Assembly: GCA_003279715.1 (NCBI GenBank)
Contig: QCGY01000004.1
Location: forward strand, 1 to 32,693
Length of the DNA stretch: 32,693 nucleotides
Direction: 5' to 3'
Origin: Pelagibacteraceae bacterium AG-390-D18
GTDB lineage: Bacteria; Pseudomonadota; Alphaproteobacteria; Pelagibacterales; Pelagibacteraceae
Shown here: one piece after another, positions 22,889-31,399 of the stretch
Position numbering within the stretch: the first letter of the stretch is position 1
Layout of the letters: the number at the start of each line of letters is the position of its first letter
The notes under the pieces: model-generated
The model's database searches: none
Told to the model about the DNA's origin: nothing
What the model saw: only the letters and a program-made list of their open reading frames with translations
Position numbers and translations under genes: made by a program

Positions 22889-23776
22889 ATGAACAATAAA
22901 GTATTTATATCATGCGCTGTAACTGGTTCAGGTGATACTGCTAGTAAACACCCAGATTTACCAAAAACTCCAGAACAAATCGCAACAGCTTCAATTGAGG
23001 CTGCAAAAGCTGGAGCTGCTATAGCTCATATTCATGTTAGAGAAGAAGATGGCACTCCAAGTAGAAGATTAGAATTATACAAAGAAGTTGTGGATAGAGT
23101 TCGTTCAAGTGACACTGATGTAATAATTAATTTAACCACAGGCATGGGTGGAGATCTTGATATAGGTCAAGGTGACAACCCTTTAGATTTTGGACCTATG
23201 ACTGATATGGCAAATGTCATGGAAAGAATTGCAAATGCTGAACAATTTCTTCCTGAGATTTGTACGCTCGATGCTGGAACTTTAAATTTTGGTGACGGTT
23301 CAACTATCACTGTTAATACACCAAATGATTTAAGAAAAGCTGCAAAAAAATTAAAAGAAATAGGTGTTAAACCAGAAATAGAGGCATTTGATCTAGGAAA
23401 TATGTGGTTTGGAGCTCAGCTATATAAAGAAGGATTGTTAAGTGATCCACCTATGTTTCAAATGTGTTTGGGAATACCATGGGGCGCACCGGCAACTACT
23501 TTAGCAATGCAAGCAATGAAAGATATAATGCCAAAAGAAGGTGTATGGTCTGGTTTTGCAATTTCAAAAAATGAAATGCCATTTGTTGCTCAAACAGCTT
23601 TAATGGGAGGAAATCCAAGAGTTGGACTAGAGGATAATTTATATTTATCAAAAGGGAAACTTGCTACTAATGCTCAATTAGTTGAAAAAGCTATAAGAAT
23701 AATTGATGAAATTGGCTATACTCCAATGACACCAGCTGAAACTAGGGAAAAGTTAAAACTTGTAAAATACAAGTAA
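22889..23776 (+). CDS. BKACE family beta-keto acid cleavage enzyme (probable 3-dehydrocarnitine cleavage)
   Basis: A 295-residue protein with the family's zinc motif H47-I-H49-V-R (AHIHVREEDGTPSRR) and the N-terminal CAVTGSGDTASKHPDLPKTP. Conserved EIEAFDLGNMWF and CLGIPWGAPAT segments follow. BKACE enzymes condense a beta-keto acid with acetyl-CoA to give acetoacetate and a new acyl-CoA. The next gene encodes an L-carnitine dehydrogenase, whose product 3-dehydrocarnitine is a known BKACE substrate, yielding betainyl-CoA and acetoacetate. The stop overlaps that gene's start (TAATG), strong evidence of joint function. A thioesterase for betainyl-CoA is not seen in the window. Confidence 0.9.
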   Translation: MNNKVFISCAVTGSGDTASKHPDLPKTPEQIATASIEAAKAGAAIAHIHVREEDGTPSRRLELYKEVVDRVRSSDTDVIINLTTGMGGDLDIGQGDNPLDFGPMTDMANVMERIANAEQFLPEICTLDAGTLNFGDGSTITVNTPNDLRKAAKKLKEIGVKPEIEAFDLGNMWFGAQLYKEGLLSDPPMFQMCLGIPWGAPATTLAMQAMKDIMPKEGVWSGFAISKNEMPFVAQTALMGGNPRVGLEDNLYLSKGKLATNAQLVEKAIRIIDEIGYTPMTPAETREKLKLVKYK

Positions 23777-24717
23777 TGTCTCAAATTAAAACAATTGCAG
23801 TTATTGGAACTGGAGTAATTGGAACAGGTTGGATTATTCGTTGTCTAGCTCATAATAAAATTGTTCATGCTTATGATAAAGATATTAAATTAAAAAAAAA
23901 TTTGATAGCTGAGATCAAAAGAACTTGGCCATCTGTAAAAAAACTTTTTAACAAAAAAAAACTTAATCTTAAAAATTTTAAGTATTTCACTTCTATTGAG
24001 GAAGCTTTAAAAGGTGCAGATTTTATCCAAGAATGTGCGAGTGAAAATTATGCTTTAAAAACTAAATTGATGAGCGCTATTGGGAAATATGCTAAATTAG
24101 ATGCAATTATTTCATCTAGCTCATCAGGACTATTGCCAACAAAAATTTACTCTAAATGTAAAAATCCTGAAAGAGCAATGATTGGACATCCTTTTAATCC
24201 AGTTTATTTATTGCCTGCTGTTGAGATTGTTCCTGGAAAAAAGACATCTAAAAAATATTTAAATAAAGCTAAAAAGTTTTACAATTCAATTTCGATGAAT
24301 CCAATAATGGTTAAACATGAGTTGCCTGGCTATTTATCTGATAGATTGCAAGAAGCTTTATGGAGAGAGGGGCTACACATTATTAAAGAAGGCCACGCAA
24401 CTACTGAAGATTTAGATAGAGCAATTGAAGATGGTCCAGGTCTTAGATGGTCATTAATGGGTACTTTTTTAACTTTTCATTTAGCTGGAGGAAAAGAGGG
24501 CATGAGACATATGCTAGAACAATTTGGACCAGCTTTAAAACTTCCGTGGACAAAATTGAAAGCTCCAACTTTATCTAATAAACTAATTGATAGATTGGTC
24601 AAAGGTACTAAGAAACAATCTAAAGGAAAATCAGTTACCAAAATTTCAAACATTAGAGATGAATATTTAGTAGAGCTTCAAAAGCTTAGAAAAAAATACG
24701 AAAAAAAATTAAGATAA
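23776..24717 (+). CDS. L-carnitine dehydrogenase
   Basis: A 313-residue protein of the 3-hydroxyacyl-CoA dehydrogenase fold. It has a Rossmann motif VIGTGVIGTGW at residues 9-19, then SSSSGLLPTKI, GHPFNPVYLLPAVEIVPG with the catalytic His, and ELPGYLSDRLQEALWREGL. The stretch GPGLRWSLMGTFLTFHLAGG with MRHMLEQFGPALK is characteristic of carnitine dehydrogenases. It oxidises L-carnitine to 3-dehydrocarnitine with NAD+. Many carnitine dehydrogenases are fused to a C-terminal betainyl-CoA thioesterase; this one ends without it. It is translationally coupled to BKACE and faces the SDR gene, with one base between their stop codons. Confidence 0.9.
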   Translation: MSQIKTIAVIGTGVIGTGWIIRCLAHNKIVHAYDKDIKLKKNLIAEIKRTWPSVKKLFNKKKLNLKNFKYFTSIEEALKGADFIQECASENYALKTKLMSAIGKYAKLDAIISSSSSGLLPTKIYSKCKNPERAMIGHPFNPVYLLPAVEIVPGKKTSKKYLNKAKKFYNSISMNPIMVKHELPGYLSDRLQEALWREGLHIIKEGHATTEDLDRAIEDGPGLRWSLMGTFLTFHLAGGKEGMRHMLEQFGPALKLPWTKLKAPTLSNKLIDRLVKGTKKQSKGKSVTKISNIRDEYLVELQKLRKKYEKKLR

Positions 24718-24718
24718 A

Positions 24719-25507
24719 TTAATCGTTTCTTTCTGTGTGACCATCAACAGAAATTACCTGTCCAGAAACCTTACTTGAATCATCTGAGATTAGAAAAGAA
24801 CACATTTTTCCAATATCTTCCTCCAAGATCCATTGTTTCATTGAGCTCATAGACACAAAATCTTTTTCAATAGTTTTTGTTGAAACTTTGGTAAATTTTG
24901 CTTTATCTCTTATTACTCTTTTCATTCTATCTCCCTTAATTGTTCCAGGACATACTGCATTTACTCTAATATTAAATTTACCAAGTTCCATTGCCAAAGT
25001 TTTTGTAACACCAATAATCGCCCATTTACTTGCAGCATAGGGAGTTCGAAGTGGAAAACCAAGTATTCCAGCTGTCGATGAAATATTAATTATTGAACCA
25101 TTTTTAGATTTTTTAAGCAATGGAATAGCTTTTTTTGTAAAATAAAAATGACTGTTTACATCTACATGTAGAGTGTTTTCCCAATCTTTAGATTTTAATT
25201 TTTCAAGTGAGCCAGTTGGCCCTGCAATACCTACATTATTAATTAAAGCATCAATTTTTTTTGTTTTCTTTTTAACTTTTTCAAAAAAATCTGAAACCTG
25301 ATACTCATTTGATGCATCACAAAGATATGCAAATAATCTTTTATTTTTAAGCGGATGTTTATTAAGTTTATTTAGAGATTTACTATCTATATCACAGAGA
25401 TAAATAGTAGCCCCTCTAGCAAGACATACTTTTACTGTTGCTAAACCAATCCCAGATGCACCTGCTGATATAATTATTTTTTTATTTTTTAATGATTGGT
25501 TAACCAT
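24719..25507 (-). CDS. Short-chain dehydrogenase/reductase (SDR)
   Basis: A 262-residue classical SDR. The cofactor motif is ISAGASGIGLA (TGxxxGIG variant, Ala replacing Thr-Gly at its start), NNVGIAG follows, and the catalytic Ser...Tyr-x3-Lys is in ISSTAGILGFPLRTPYAASKW. It ends with SGQVISVDGHTERND, the usual DG motif. Asp at the end of the second strand (YLCDIDSKSL) favours NAD(H). The gene starts three bases after the ATPase gene of the quaternary-amine transporter, so it belongs to that minus-strand operon. The substrate is probably a hydroxyl or keto intermediate of quaternary-amine breakdown; this rests on context. Confidence 0.88.
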   Translation of the reverse strand: MVNQSLKNKKIIISAGASGIGLATVKVCLARGATIYLCDIDSKSLNKLNKHPLKNKRLFAYLCDASNEYQVSDFFEKVKKKTKKIDALINNVGIAGPTGSLEKLKSKDWENTLHVDVNSHFYFTKKAIPLLKKSKNGSIINISSTAGILGFPLRTPYAASKWAIIGVTKTLAMELGKFNIRVNAVCPGTIKGDRMKRVIRDKAKFTKVSTKTIEKDFVSMSSMKQWILEEDIGKMCSFLISDDSSKVSGQVISVDGHTERND

Positions 25508-25510
25508 TAA

Positions 25511-26536
25511 TTATGACTTTGTTAATGATGACTGTAATTCTTTATTAGTTATATAACCTGTTACGTTTCCACTTTTATCAACTACTTCACAATTAGCATT
25601 GGTACAAACTATTTGTGGTAAAAATTCTTCTATAAATTGATCCTCATTCACTTTAACTAGATTTGATTTATCAATACCATTTGTTTCATTAGCTTTTGTC
25701 ATAATAATTTTAGCTTTGATAACTTTTGCTCTGTTAACGTCCTTAACAAATGCTTTTACATAATCGTCAGCAGGATTCATGATGATATCAACAGGTGTTC
25801 CAACCTGTACTAATTTTCCAGCATTTAATATTCCAATATGATCTCCAAGCCTCAAAGACTCATCGAGATCATGAGTAATAAATACAATTGTTTTTTTTAA
25901 TTCTGATTGAAGGTCAATTAATTGTTTTTGCATGTCACTTCTAATAAGTGGATCTAATGCACTAAACGCCTCATCCATTAACATAATGTCTGAATTAGTA
26001 GCTAACGCCCTTGCTAAACCTACACGTTGTTGCATTCCTCCCGATAATTGATTTGGAAATTGGTTTTCAAATCCATTAAGACCAACAGCCTCAATTTTTT
26101 CCATAGCGATCTTGTCTCTTTCTTCTTCTGATTTTCCTTGCATTTCTAAACCATAGCCGACATTTTGCATTACTGTTTTATGTGGGAATAACCCAAATCT
26201 TTGAAAGACCATGCTCATTTTATGTCTTCTAAAATCAATTAATTGCTGAGGATTGAAACTCATAACATTTTCGCCATCTATGAAAATTTCTCCAGCAGTT
26301 GGGTCAATCAATCTATTTAAGTGTCTTATCAGTGTTGATTTTCCAGAACCTGATAAACCCATACAAACAAAAGTTTCTCCTTCTTCAATATTTAGAGATA
26401 CATTATCCAAACCAACGGTATGTCCTGTTTGTTCAAGCACTTCATCTTTTGTTGATCCACCTTTAACCATATCCATCACAGAGTCTGGATCGTTACCAAA
26501 AATTTTATAAATATTATTTATTTCAATTTTTGACAT
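25511..26536 (-). CDS. proV: Glycine betaine/carnitine-type ABC transporter ATPase (ProV/OpuAA-like)
   Basis: A 341-residue ATPase. Walker A is GLSGSGKST (60-68), the signature LSGGMQQRVGLARA and Walker B IMLMDEAFSALDP. The region KGGSTKDEVLEQTGHTVGLDNVS between the first strand and Walker A is the ProV-type insertion. The C-terminal 90 residues after VKAFVKDVNRAKV contain what looks like a single CBS-like unit (CEVVDKSGNVTGYITNKELQ), shorter than the two CBS domains of full ProV or OpuAA. CBS domains in this family sense ionic strength, so gating may be reduced or altered. Its start overlaps the permease stop (TAATG). Confidence 0.92.
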   Translation of the reverse strand: MSKIEINNIYKIFGNDPDSVMDMVKGGSTKDEVLEQTGHTVGLDNVSLNIEEGETFVCMGLSGSGKSTLIRHLNRLIDPTAGEIFIDGENVMSFNPQQLIDFRRHKMSMVFQRFGLFPHKTVMQNVGYGLEMQGKSEEERDKIAMEKIEAVGLNGFENQFPNQLSGGMQQRVGLARALATNSDIMLMDEAFSALDPLIRSDMQKQLIDLQSELKKTIVFITHDLDESLRLGDHIGILNAGKLVQVGTPVDIIMNPADDYVKAFVKDVNRAKVIKAKIIMTKANETNGIDKSNLVKVNEDQFIEEFLPQIVCTNANCEVVDKSGNVTGYITNKELQSSLTKS

Positions 26537-27555
26537 TATTTTTTTGCCTTTTTAGCTGGAGCATTTCTTTCTTGTAGAGTTTCACCATAAGATTGTGTAA
26601 TTCTGTCTAATACAATAGCTAATAATACAATTGCAATTCCAGCCTCTGCAGCTCTTCCAACATTTAGTTGTTGTAGACCAAGAAGAACTTCATCACCAAG
26701 ACCTCTAGTCCCAATCATTGAAGCAATAACCACCATTGATAAAGCCATCATGGTGCATTGGTTAATTCCTTGCATAATGTTTGGAAGTGCTAAAGGAATT
26801 TGAACTCCCCATAATTTTTGTTTTTTGCTTGCACCAAAAGCATCAGCGGCTTCAATTACCTCGGTATCAACCAATCTTATTCCTAGATCAGTTAATCTTA
26901 CTAATGGAGGTACCGCATAAATAAATGTCGCTATAATTGCAGGCACAGCTCCTAAACCAAATAACATAATGCCTGGTATTAAATAAACGAATGCTGGAAT
27001 TGTCTGCATTAAATCAAGTATTGGTAGAATTTTTTCTCTAACCTTGTTTGCTCTAGACATCCAAATTCCAATGGGAACTCCAATTACAAGACATAAAAAA
27101 ATACTTATTAACATTATTGATGTTGTCTCAATTGCTTTATCCCAAAATCTTGGGTGTAAAAAACCTATAAAAAAAGTACAAAAACCTACTGCAACAGTGG
27201 TTTTAATTTTCTTTCCACTTGCAAAATATGTAAGAACAACAACGCCAATAATAACTGCTGGCCATGGAGCTTGAACTAAAAAATTTTTTAACCCCATCAA
27301 CATCGCAAGTAAAACATTGTTTATTGCTTCAAAAATAAAACCATAGTTTTCATTTAAAGCTTTAAACCATTTGTTAATCCATTTCATTAAAGGTAGGTCT
27401 AACCACTTGGGCCAATCACTTAACCAAGAAAAATCATTTAATAATTCACCAACTGAATCAGGTTTTCTTTTTGATGAACCGTAACTTGTAATTAATAACC
27501 ATATGAAAACTACTAATAGACCGATATTAAATAAATCTTTTTTATTTTTGAACAT
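26536..27555 (-). CDS. proW: Glycine betaine/carnitine-type ABC permease (ProW-like)
   Basis: A 339-residue permease. An N-terminal hydrophilic and hydrophobic leader (about 80 residues) is followed by a run of TM segments. The family motif IPIGIWMSR appears in the variant VPIGIWMSRANKVREKI, followed by LDLMQTIPAFVYLIP, and the coupling loop is EVIEAADAFGASKKQKLWGVQIPLALPNI. A conserved TMMALSMVVIASMIGTRGLGDEVL segment is present. It forms the homodimeric channel for quaternary amines such as glycine betaine, carnitine or gamma-butyrobetaine. It lies 69 bases downstream of the binding-protein gene, across a hairpin. Confidence 0.93.
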   Translation of the reverse strand: MFKNKKDLFNIGLLVVFIWLLITSYGSSKRKPDSVGELLNDFSWLSDWPKWLDLPLMKWINKWFKALNENYGFIFEAINNVLLAMLMGLKNFLVQAPWPAVIIGVVVLTYFASGKKIKTTVAVGFCTFFIGFLHPRFWDKAIETTSIMLISIFLCLVIGVPIGIWMSRANKVREKILPILDLMQTIPAFVYLIPGIMLFGLGAVPAIIATFIYAVPPLVRLTDLGIRLVDTEVIEAADAFGASKKQKLWGVQIPLALPNIMQGINQCTMMALSMVVIASMIGTRGLGDEVLLGLQQLNVGRAAEAGIAIVLLAIVLDRITQSYGETLQERNAPAKKAKK

Positions 27556-27576
27556 ATATGATTATTTTTATTTATA

Positions 27577-27602
27577 GAAAGAGCCCAGTAAAGGGCTCTT
27601 TC
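27577..27602 (-). promoter_or_regulatory. 10-bp GC-containing hairpin between binding-protein and permease genes
   Basis: GAAAGAGCCC (27577-27586) pairs exactly with GGGCTCTTTC (27593-27602) around a 6-base loop. It lies just after the proX-like stop. In transcript direction it is followed by an A-rich, not U-rich, tract, so it is more likely an mRNA-stabilising or partial attenuation structure than an intrinsic terminator. It would favour excess binding protein over permease. Confidence 0.65.
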
Positions 27603-27624
27603 AAATTATTTATTATAAATTGGA

Positions 27625-28641
27625 TTACAAAGCAGCTGATACTTTTTTAGCTACGTCTGCAGGTACCCAACTTTTCCACATTGCTTCAGTTTTTAAAAAC
27701 TCTTTAGCAGTTAATTCCATATCACCATCTGACTCATCTTCGTAGAAGGCTAACATTTTATTAACTACTGCTGTAGGAATAGTATACTTTTCTAAGAAAG
27801 CTGTTTCAGCTGGATTAGCTTTTGCCCAATCAGTTAAAACAGATTTTGTTAGAGCCATATCTCTATATTCACAAGCACAAGATTTTTTGTAAGCATCTGG
27901 TCCATTAGCTTTTATGTCTTCAACAACAGCAGACATTTTATTCCAGCAATCAGAATCAAATTTTGGTTCTGTTAATCTTACAAGATCAACTTTACCCATT
28001 AAACCAGTTGGTGCCCAGTAGTATGTAAAAATTGGTTTTTTCTTAGCAAAAGCTCCTGCAATAGCAGCATCTAATGCTCCACCTGAACCTGGATCAAAGT
28101 TTGTATAGTATTTATCTAAACCATACTCTATTTGTTTTACTAAATTTACAGTGTAGCAAGTCCAACCTGAAATACAGCTAGTCATTCTACCTTTTGATGG
28201 ATCTTCTGGATCGCTAAATAGTGCAGCTATTTTTGGATCTTTCATATCATCAACTGATTTTAAATTATATTTATCAGCAGTAGCTTTATCTACATAGAAA
28301 GCTTGCTGAGAATCTGGAGTGTTCACACCAATATTTTTGATCGTACCAGCTTTTTCGTGAGGCTCGTAGTTTGCAATAATATTGTCGTACCAAACTTCAG
28401 TTATTACATCTAACTGCTTATCATAGTGAGCAGCCATAATCGGTGTAGTACTTCCTTTAGTTACTGAAACTTCACATCCATATCCTTTTTCAAGAATAAA
28501 TGTTGAAATAGCAGTATGAATGTTTGCACTACTCCAGTCAAAATCCCCCAGTCTAGCTTTGCAATCACCTGCATTAGCAGTAGTTGCTAATAAAAATGAT
28601 CCAAAGAAAGCTGCAGAAATTAATTTTTTAAAAAACTTCAT
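27625..28641 (-). CDS. proX: Quaternary-amine periplasmic binding protein (ProX/OpuAC-like)
   Basis: A 338-residue precursor with signal peptide MKFFKKLISAAFFGSFLLATTANA, cleaved before Gly25. The mature protein has the OpuAC/ProX fold: FDWSSANIHTAISTFILEKGYG, then KQLDVITEVWYDNI and FTYYWAPTGLMGKVDLVRL. The Trp residues in EVWYDN and YYWAP are plausible cation-pi box residues for a trimethylammonium ligand. Several Cys (CISGWTCYTV, SCACEY) are present and could form disulfides. AAGGAG (28653-28658 region) gives a strong ribosome site. It is the first gene of the minus-strand transporter operon, divergent from gamma-butyrobetaine dioxygenase, which points to gamma-butyrobetaine or carnitine as ligand. 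Confidence 0.92.
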   Translation of the reverse strand: MKFFKKLISAAFFGSFLLATTANAGDCKARLGDFDWSSANIHTAISTFILEKGYGCEVSVTKGSTTPIMAAHYDKQLDVITEVWYDNIIANYEPHEKAGTIKNIGVNTPDSQQAFYVDKATADKYNLKSVDDMKDPKIAALFSDPEDPSKGRMTSCISGWTCYTVNLVKQIEYGLDKYYTNFDPGSGGALDAAIAGAFAKKKPIFTYYWAPTGLMGKVDLVRLTEPKFDSDCWNKMSAVVEDIKANGPDAYKKSCACEYRDMALTKSVLTDWAKANPAETAFLEKYTIPTAVVNKMLAFYEDESDGDMELTAKEFLKTEAMWKSWVPADVAKKVSAAL

Positions 28642-28733
28642 TAAATTATCTCCTTAAGGTTAAGTTTTATTATCAAGATTTAATAATGAATGAAGATAAA
28701 ACACAAGAGCTGAATCCTATTTACAACTATAAA

Positions 28734-28764
28734 TTGAATTGAATTTTTACTCTTTATATATAAT
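28734..28764 (+). promoter_or_regulatory. Candidate promoter of the gamma-butyrobetaine dioxygenase gene
   Basis: TATAAT at 28759-28764 with TTGAAT at 28734-28739 gives a 19-base spacer, slightly long. A second TTGAAT overlaps at 28739-28744. The ATG at 28773 is only eight bases beyond the -10, so the transcript would be almost leaderless, and no ribosome site is visible. Confidence 0.4.
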
Positions 28765-28772
28765 GATTACTA

Positions 28773-29900
28773 ATGAGCTTAATTTCAAAATTAGAAAAAA
28801 ACTCTAATTATTTAAAAGTTATTTGGGATGATGGTGAGGAAAGTAAGTTTAACTATTTGTGGTTAAGAGATAATTGTCCAACAGCACATGACAAAGACTC
28901 GCGTCATAGAATGTTTAATATTTTAAACGTTTCAACAGATATTAATCCAAAAAATTATAAAATAGCTGCAAACGGTAGTTTAGAGATAGAATGGAGTGAA
29001 GGTGATCACAAAAGTTCATATGATACTTCATGGCTGAGAGAAAATTGCTACACAATTAAAAATAAAACCAAATATGTTTCACCATACAAGCTTTGGGATA
29101 ATTCTTTACAAAATAATTTAAAATCAATTGAAATAGATCATGACGAAATTATTAATTCAGAAGATGGATTAATCAAATGGTTAGAGCTTTTACATTATAC
29201 AGGAATAGCAATTGTTAAAAATGCACCAACAGAAAAAAATTCTGCTTTTAAAGTTTTAAATAGAATTAGCCATATACGAGAAACTTTTTTTAAAACTCCA
29301 TTTGAGGTAATAAATATTCCAAAACCAAATAACTCAGCTTATACAGCTCATGCTTTGAGAAATCATATGGACCTTCCTTGGTTTGAAAATCCACCAGGAT
29401 ATCAGTTTTTACATTGTTTGGTTAACTCTGCAAAGGGAGGTAATTCATCTGCTGTAGACGCATTCGCTGTTGCAGATTATTTGAAAAAAAATGAAAAAGA
29501 CTTTTTTGATATTTTAGTTAATACTCCTCTAAAATTTAGAGATAAAGACTATACTCAAGAAGCAGTTAGAAGCGTTTATGGTACTGCAATTTCACTTACT
29601 AAAGATGGAGATTACAATGATATTCGATACAGTATTGCAACTTTAGACGCATTAGACTGTCATCCTGATATAATGGACTCTGTTTATAGGGCACATCACC
29701 GATTTGGTAATTTATTACATGATGCTAAATTTCAAATTAATTTTAGATTAGAACCAGGTGATATATTTTCATTTAACAACAGAAGACTTCTTCATGGTCG
29801 AACTGAATTTGATCCAAACTCAGGACATAGACATCTACAAGGCTATTATATGGATCGAGATGAGATAATTGGAAGATTAAATTATCTAAAAAAAAATTAA
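28773..29900 (+). CDS. Gamma-butyrobetaine dioxygenase (BBOX-like, Fe(II)/2-oxoglutarate)
   Basis: A 375-residue protein, the usual length for the BBOX/TMLH family. The N-terminal domain has the paired LWLRDNC and SWLRENC motifs. Only Cys35 of the zinc cluster seen in animal BBOX is obvious (CPTAHDKDSRH replaces CPCSDC). The catalytic facial triad is H198-x-D200 (RNHMDLPWFENPPGYQFLHC) and His341 (NRRLLHGRTEFD), with the 2-oxoglutarate-binding Arg just beyond (HRHLQGYYMDRDEI). It hydroxylates gamma-butyrobetaine to L-carnitine in the cytoplasm. Carnitine dehydrogenase and BKACE genes 5 kb away and the adjacent quaternary-amine importer support this. Trimethyllysine hydroxylase is the main alternative but makes less sense here. 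Confidence 0.85.
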   Translation: MSLISKLEKNSNYLKVIWDDGEESKFNYLWLRDNCPTAHDKDSRHRMFNILNVSTDINPKNYKIAANGSLEIEWSEGDHKSSYDTSWLRENCYTIKNKTKYVSPYKLWDNSLQNNLKSIEIDHDEIINSEDGLIKWLELLHYTGIAIVKNAPTEKNSAFKVLNRISHIRETFFKTPFEVINIPKPNNSAYTAHALRNHMDLPWFENPPGYQFLHCLVNSAKGGNSSAVDAFAVADYLKKNEKDFFDILVNTPLKFRDKDYTQEAVRSVYGTAISLTKDGDYNDIRYSIATLDALDCHPDIMDSVYRAHHRFGNLLHDAKFQINFRLEPGDIFSFNNRRLLHGRTEFDPNSGHRHLQGYYMDRDEIIGRLNYLKKN

Positions 29901-30039
29901 ACCTGAAGTAGAAAATTTTTTTATTTTATTAAATATCATCTAAATAAAATTAATTTATTTGTAACAATACTCTAATAATTTTTATATGTTTCACTTATAA
30001 ATTTATATTTTAATTAAATTTAATTAACGGAGGGAAATA

Positions 30040-31347
30040 ATGAAAAAGATACTAAGTATTTTAACAATACTATTTACATTTTCTTTTACATCTAACAGTT
30101 ACTCTAAGACAGAGATTCACTGGTGGTATGGAAACAGTGGTTTTCTAGGTGATGTGATTATAGAAATTGCAAATAGATTTAATGCTTCTCAAAATGATTA
30201 CACTGTCATTCCGACAGGTAAAGGAAGTTACGAAGATAACATGGCTGCAACTATTGCGGCTTTTAGAGCAGGTGACCAACCACACTATTCACAGGTTTAT
30301 GATGCTGGAGCTGCGATCATGGTAGCACAAGTAAAAAATGGTGTTGTTATCGGTTTTGAAGAAATGGCCGAGAAATATGGAATTAATGTAGACGCAGATA
30401 ACTACATTCCAGGAATTAAAAATTTCTATGCTGACTCTGATGGAAAAATGATTGGTGTTCCTTTTAATAGTTCAACTTGTTTGATGTATGCAAACATGGA
30501 CATATTGAAAAAAGTAGGAATTGAATCAGTTCCAAAAACTTATGAAGAATTTGAGGCTATGGCTCCAAAAATTAAAGCTGCTGGATACATTCCTTTAGTT
30601 CAAAGTCACTTTCCTTGGATTTGGACAGAAAATTTCTTTTCAAGACATAACTTGTTAATGACTGATGGAAACAATGGTTACGATGCTGTTCCAACAAAAA
30701 CTTTATTTGCTGAAACAGATGCATTCGTAATGCACTGGAAAAAAGTTAAAGAATGGTATGAAAGTGGTTTATATGGTTACAAGGGAAGAGCATGGGGAGA
30801 TAACCAAGCTCCTTTTATAGCTGGTGAAGCTGCTTTCTGGTTTGGTTCTGCTGCATCATTTGGTGGAATGAAAGGTGTTGTACCCAACTTCTCAGTAAAT
30901 CATATTCCTTATTGGGACTCAGTTACTAAAGGAAAAGAGTATCCAACATTTATTGGTGGTGCTGCTAACTGGATCTTAAATGGACACACTGAAGAAGAAT
31001 ATAAAGGACTTGCTAAATTCATTGAATTTATGGGTTCTCCAGAAATGGATCTGTATTACCACAACATGACTGGTTATTCTGCAGTAACTAAAGGTGGTAT
31101 AGAGTTAGCTGAGACTATTAACTTTTATAGAACTTCTCCTTACCACAAAGCTGTTGGTGAACAATTAAGCTTAGAAGGTTCGACTATTCCTGGTGGATAT
31201 AGAGCTGGTAACTGGCCACAAATTCGTGAAGTAATTTATGAAAATGTTGAGCCAATGTTAAACGGTAAGATCTCTATTGAAAAAGGTCTTAAGAACATGG
31301 ACAAGGGCGCAGCGAAATTGTTAAAACAATTTGCTAAAACTCTTTAA
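30040..31347 (+). CDS. ugpB: UgpB-like periplasmic binding protein (glycerol-3-phosphate type)
   Basis: A 435-residue precursor with signal peptide MKKILSILTILFTFSFTSNSYS. Mature residues follow UgpB closely: EIHWWYGNSGFLGDVI, RFNASQNDYTVIPTGKGSYEDN, AAFRAGDQPHYSQVYDAGAA and PFNSSTCLMYANMDILKKVG. UgpB binds sn-glycerol-3-phosphate and related glycerophosphodiesters. The ribosome site GGAGGG (30029-30034) is strong, fitting the high level needed for a binding protein. The 139-base upstream spacer is AT-rich; I see no PhoB-type direct repeat in it, so phosphate control is not supported. A hairpin follows the gene. Ligand specificity is inferred from family only. Confidence 0.88.
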   Translation: MKKILSILTILFTFSFTSNSYSKTEIHWWYGNSGFLGDVIIEIANRFNASQNDYTVIPTGKGSYEDNMAATIAAFRAGDQPHYSQVYDAGAAIMVAQVKNGVVIGFEEMAEKYGINVDADNYIPGIKNFYADSDGKMIGVPFNSSTCLMYANMDILKKVGIESVPKTYEEFEAMAPKIKAAGYIPLVQSHFPWIWTENFFSRHNLLMTDGNNGYDAVPTKTLFAETDAFVMHWKKVKEWYESGLYGYKGRAWGDNQAPFIAGEAAFWFGSAASFGGMKGVVPNFSVNHIPYWDSVTKGKEYPTFIGGAANWILNGHTEEEYKGLAKFIEFMGSPEMDLYYHNMTGYSAVTKGGIELAETINFYRTSPYHKAVGEQLSLEGSTIPGGYRAGNWPQIREVIYENVEPMLNGKISIEKGLKNMDKGAAKLLKQFAKTL

Positions 31348-31359
31348 AAAATAATATTA

Positions 31360-31395
31360 ATGAGGAGGATACTTTAATATCCTCCTCATTTTTAT
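31360..31395 (+). terminator. Strong hairpin with T-run after ugpB-like gene (terminator/attenuator)
   Basis: ATGAGGAGGATA (31360-31371) pairs perfectly with TATCCTCCTCAT (31378-31389) around CTTTAA, and T residues follow at once (31390-31393). It is an intrinsic terminator by form. It sits inside the operon, 13 bases after the binding-protein stop and just before the permease start, so partial read-through would keep permease levels below binding-protein levels. The GGAGG in the stem is masked. Confidence 0.85.
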
Positions 31396-31399
31396 ATGT

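Noticed and set aside
29901..30039. PhoB-box search upstream of the ugpB-like gene.
   Set aside because: No TGTCA-type direct repeat with 11-base spacing was seen, so phosphate control is not claimed.
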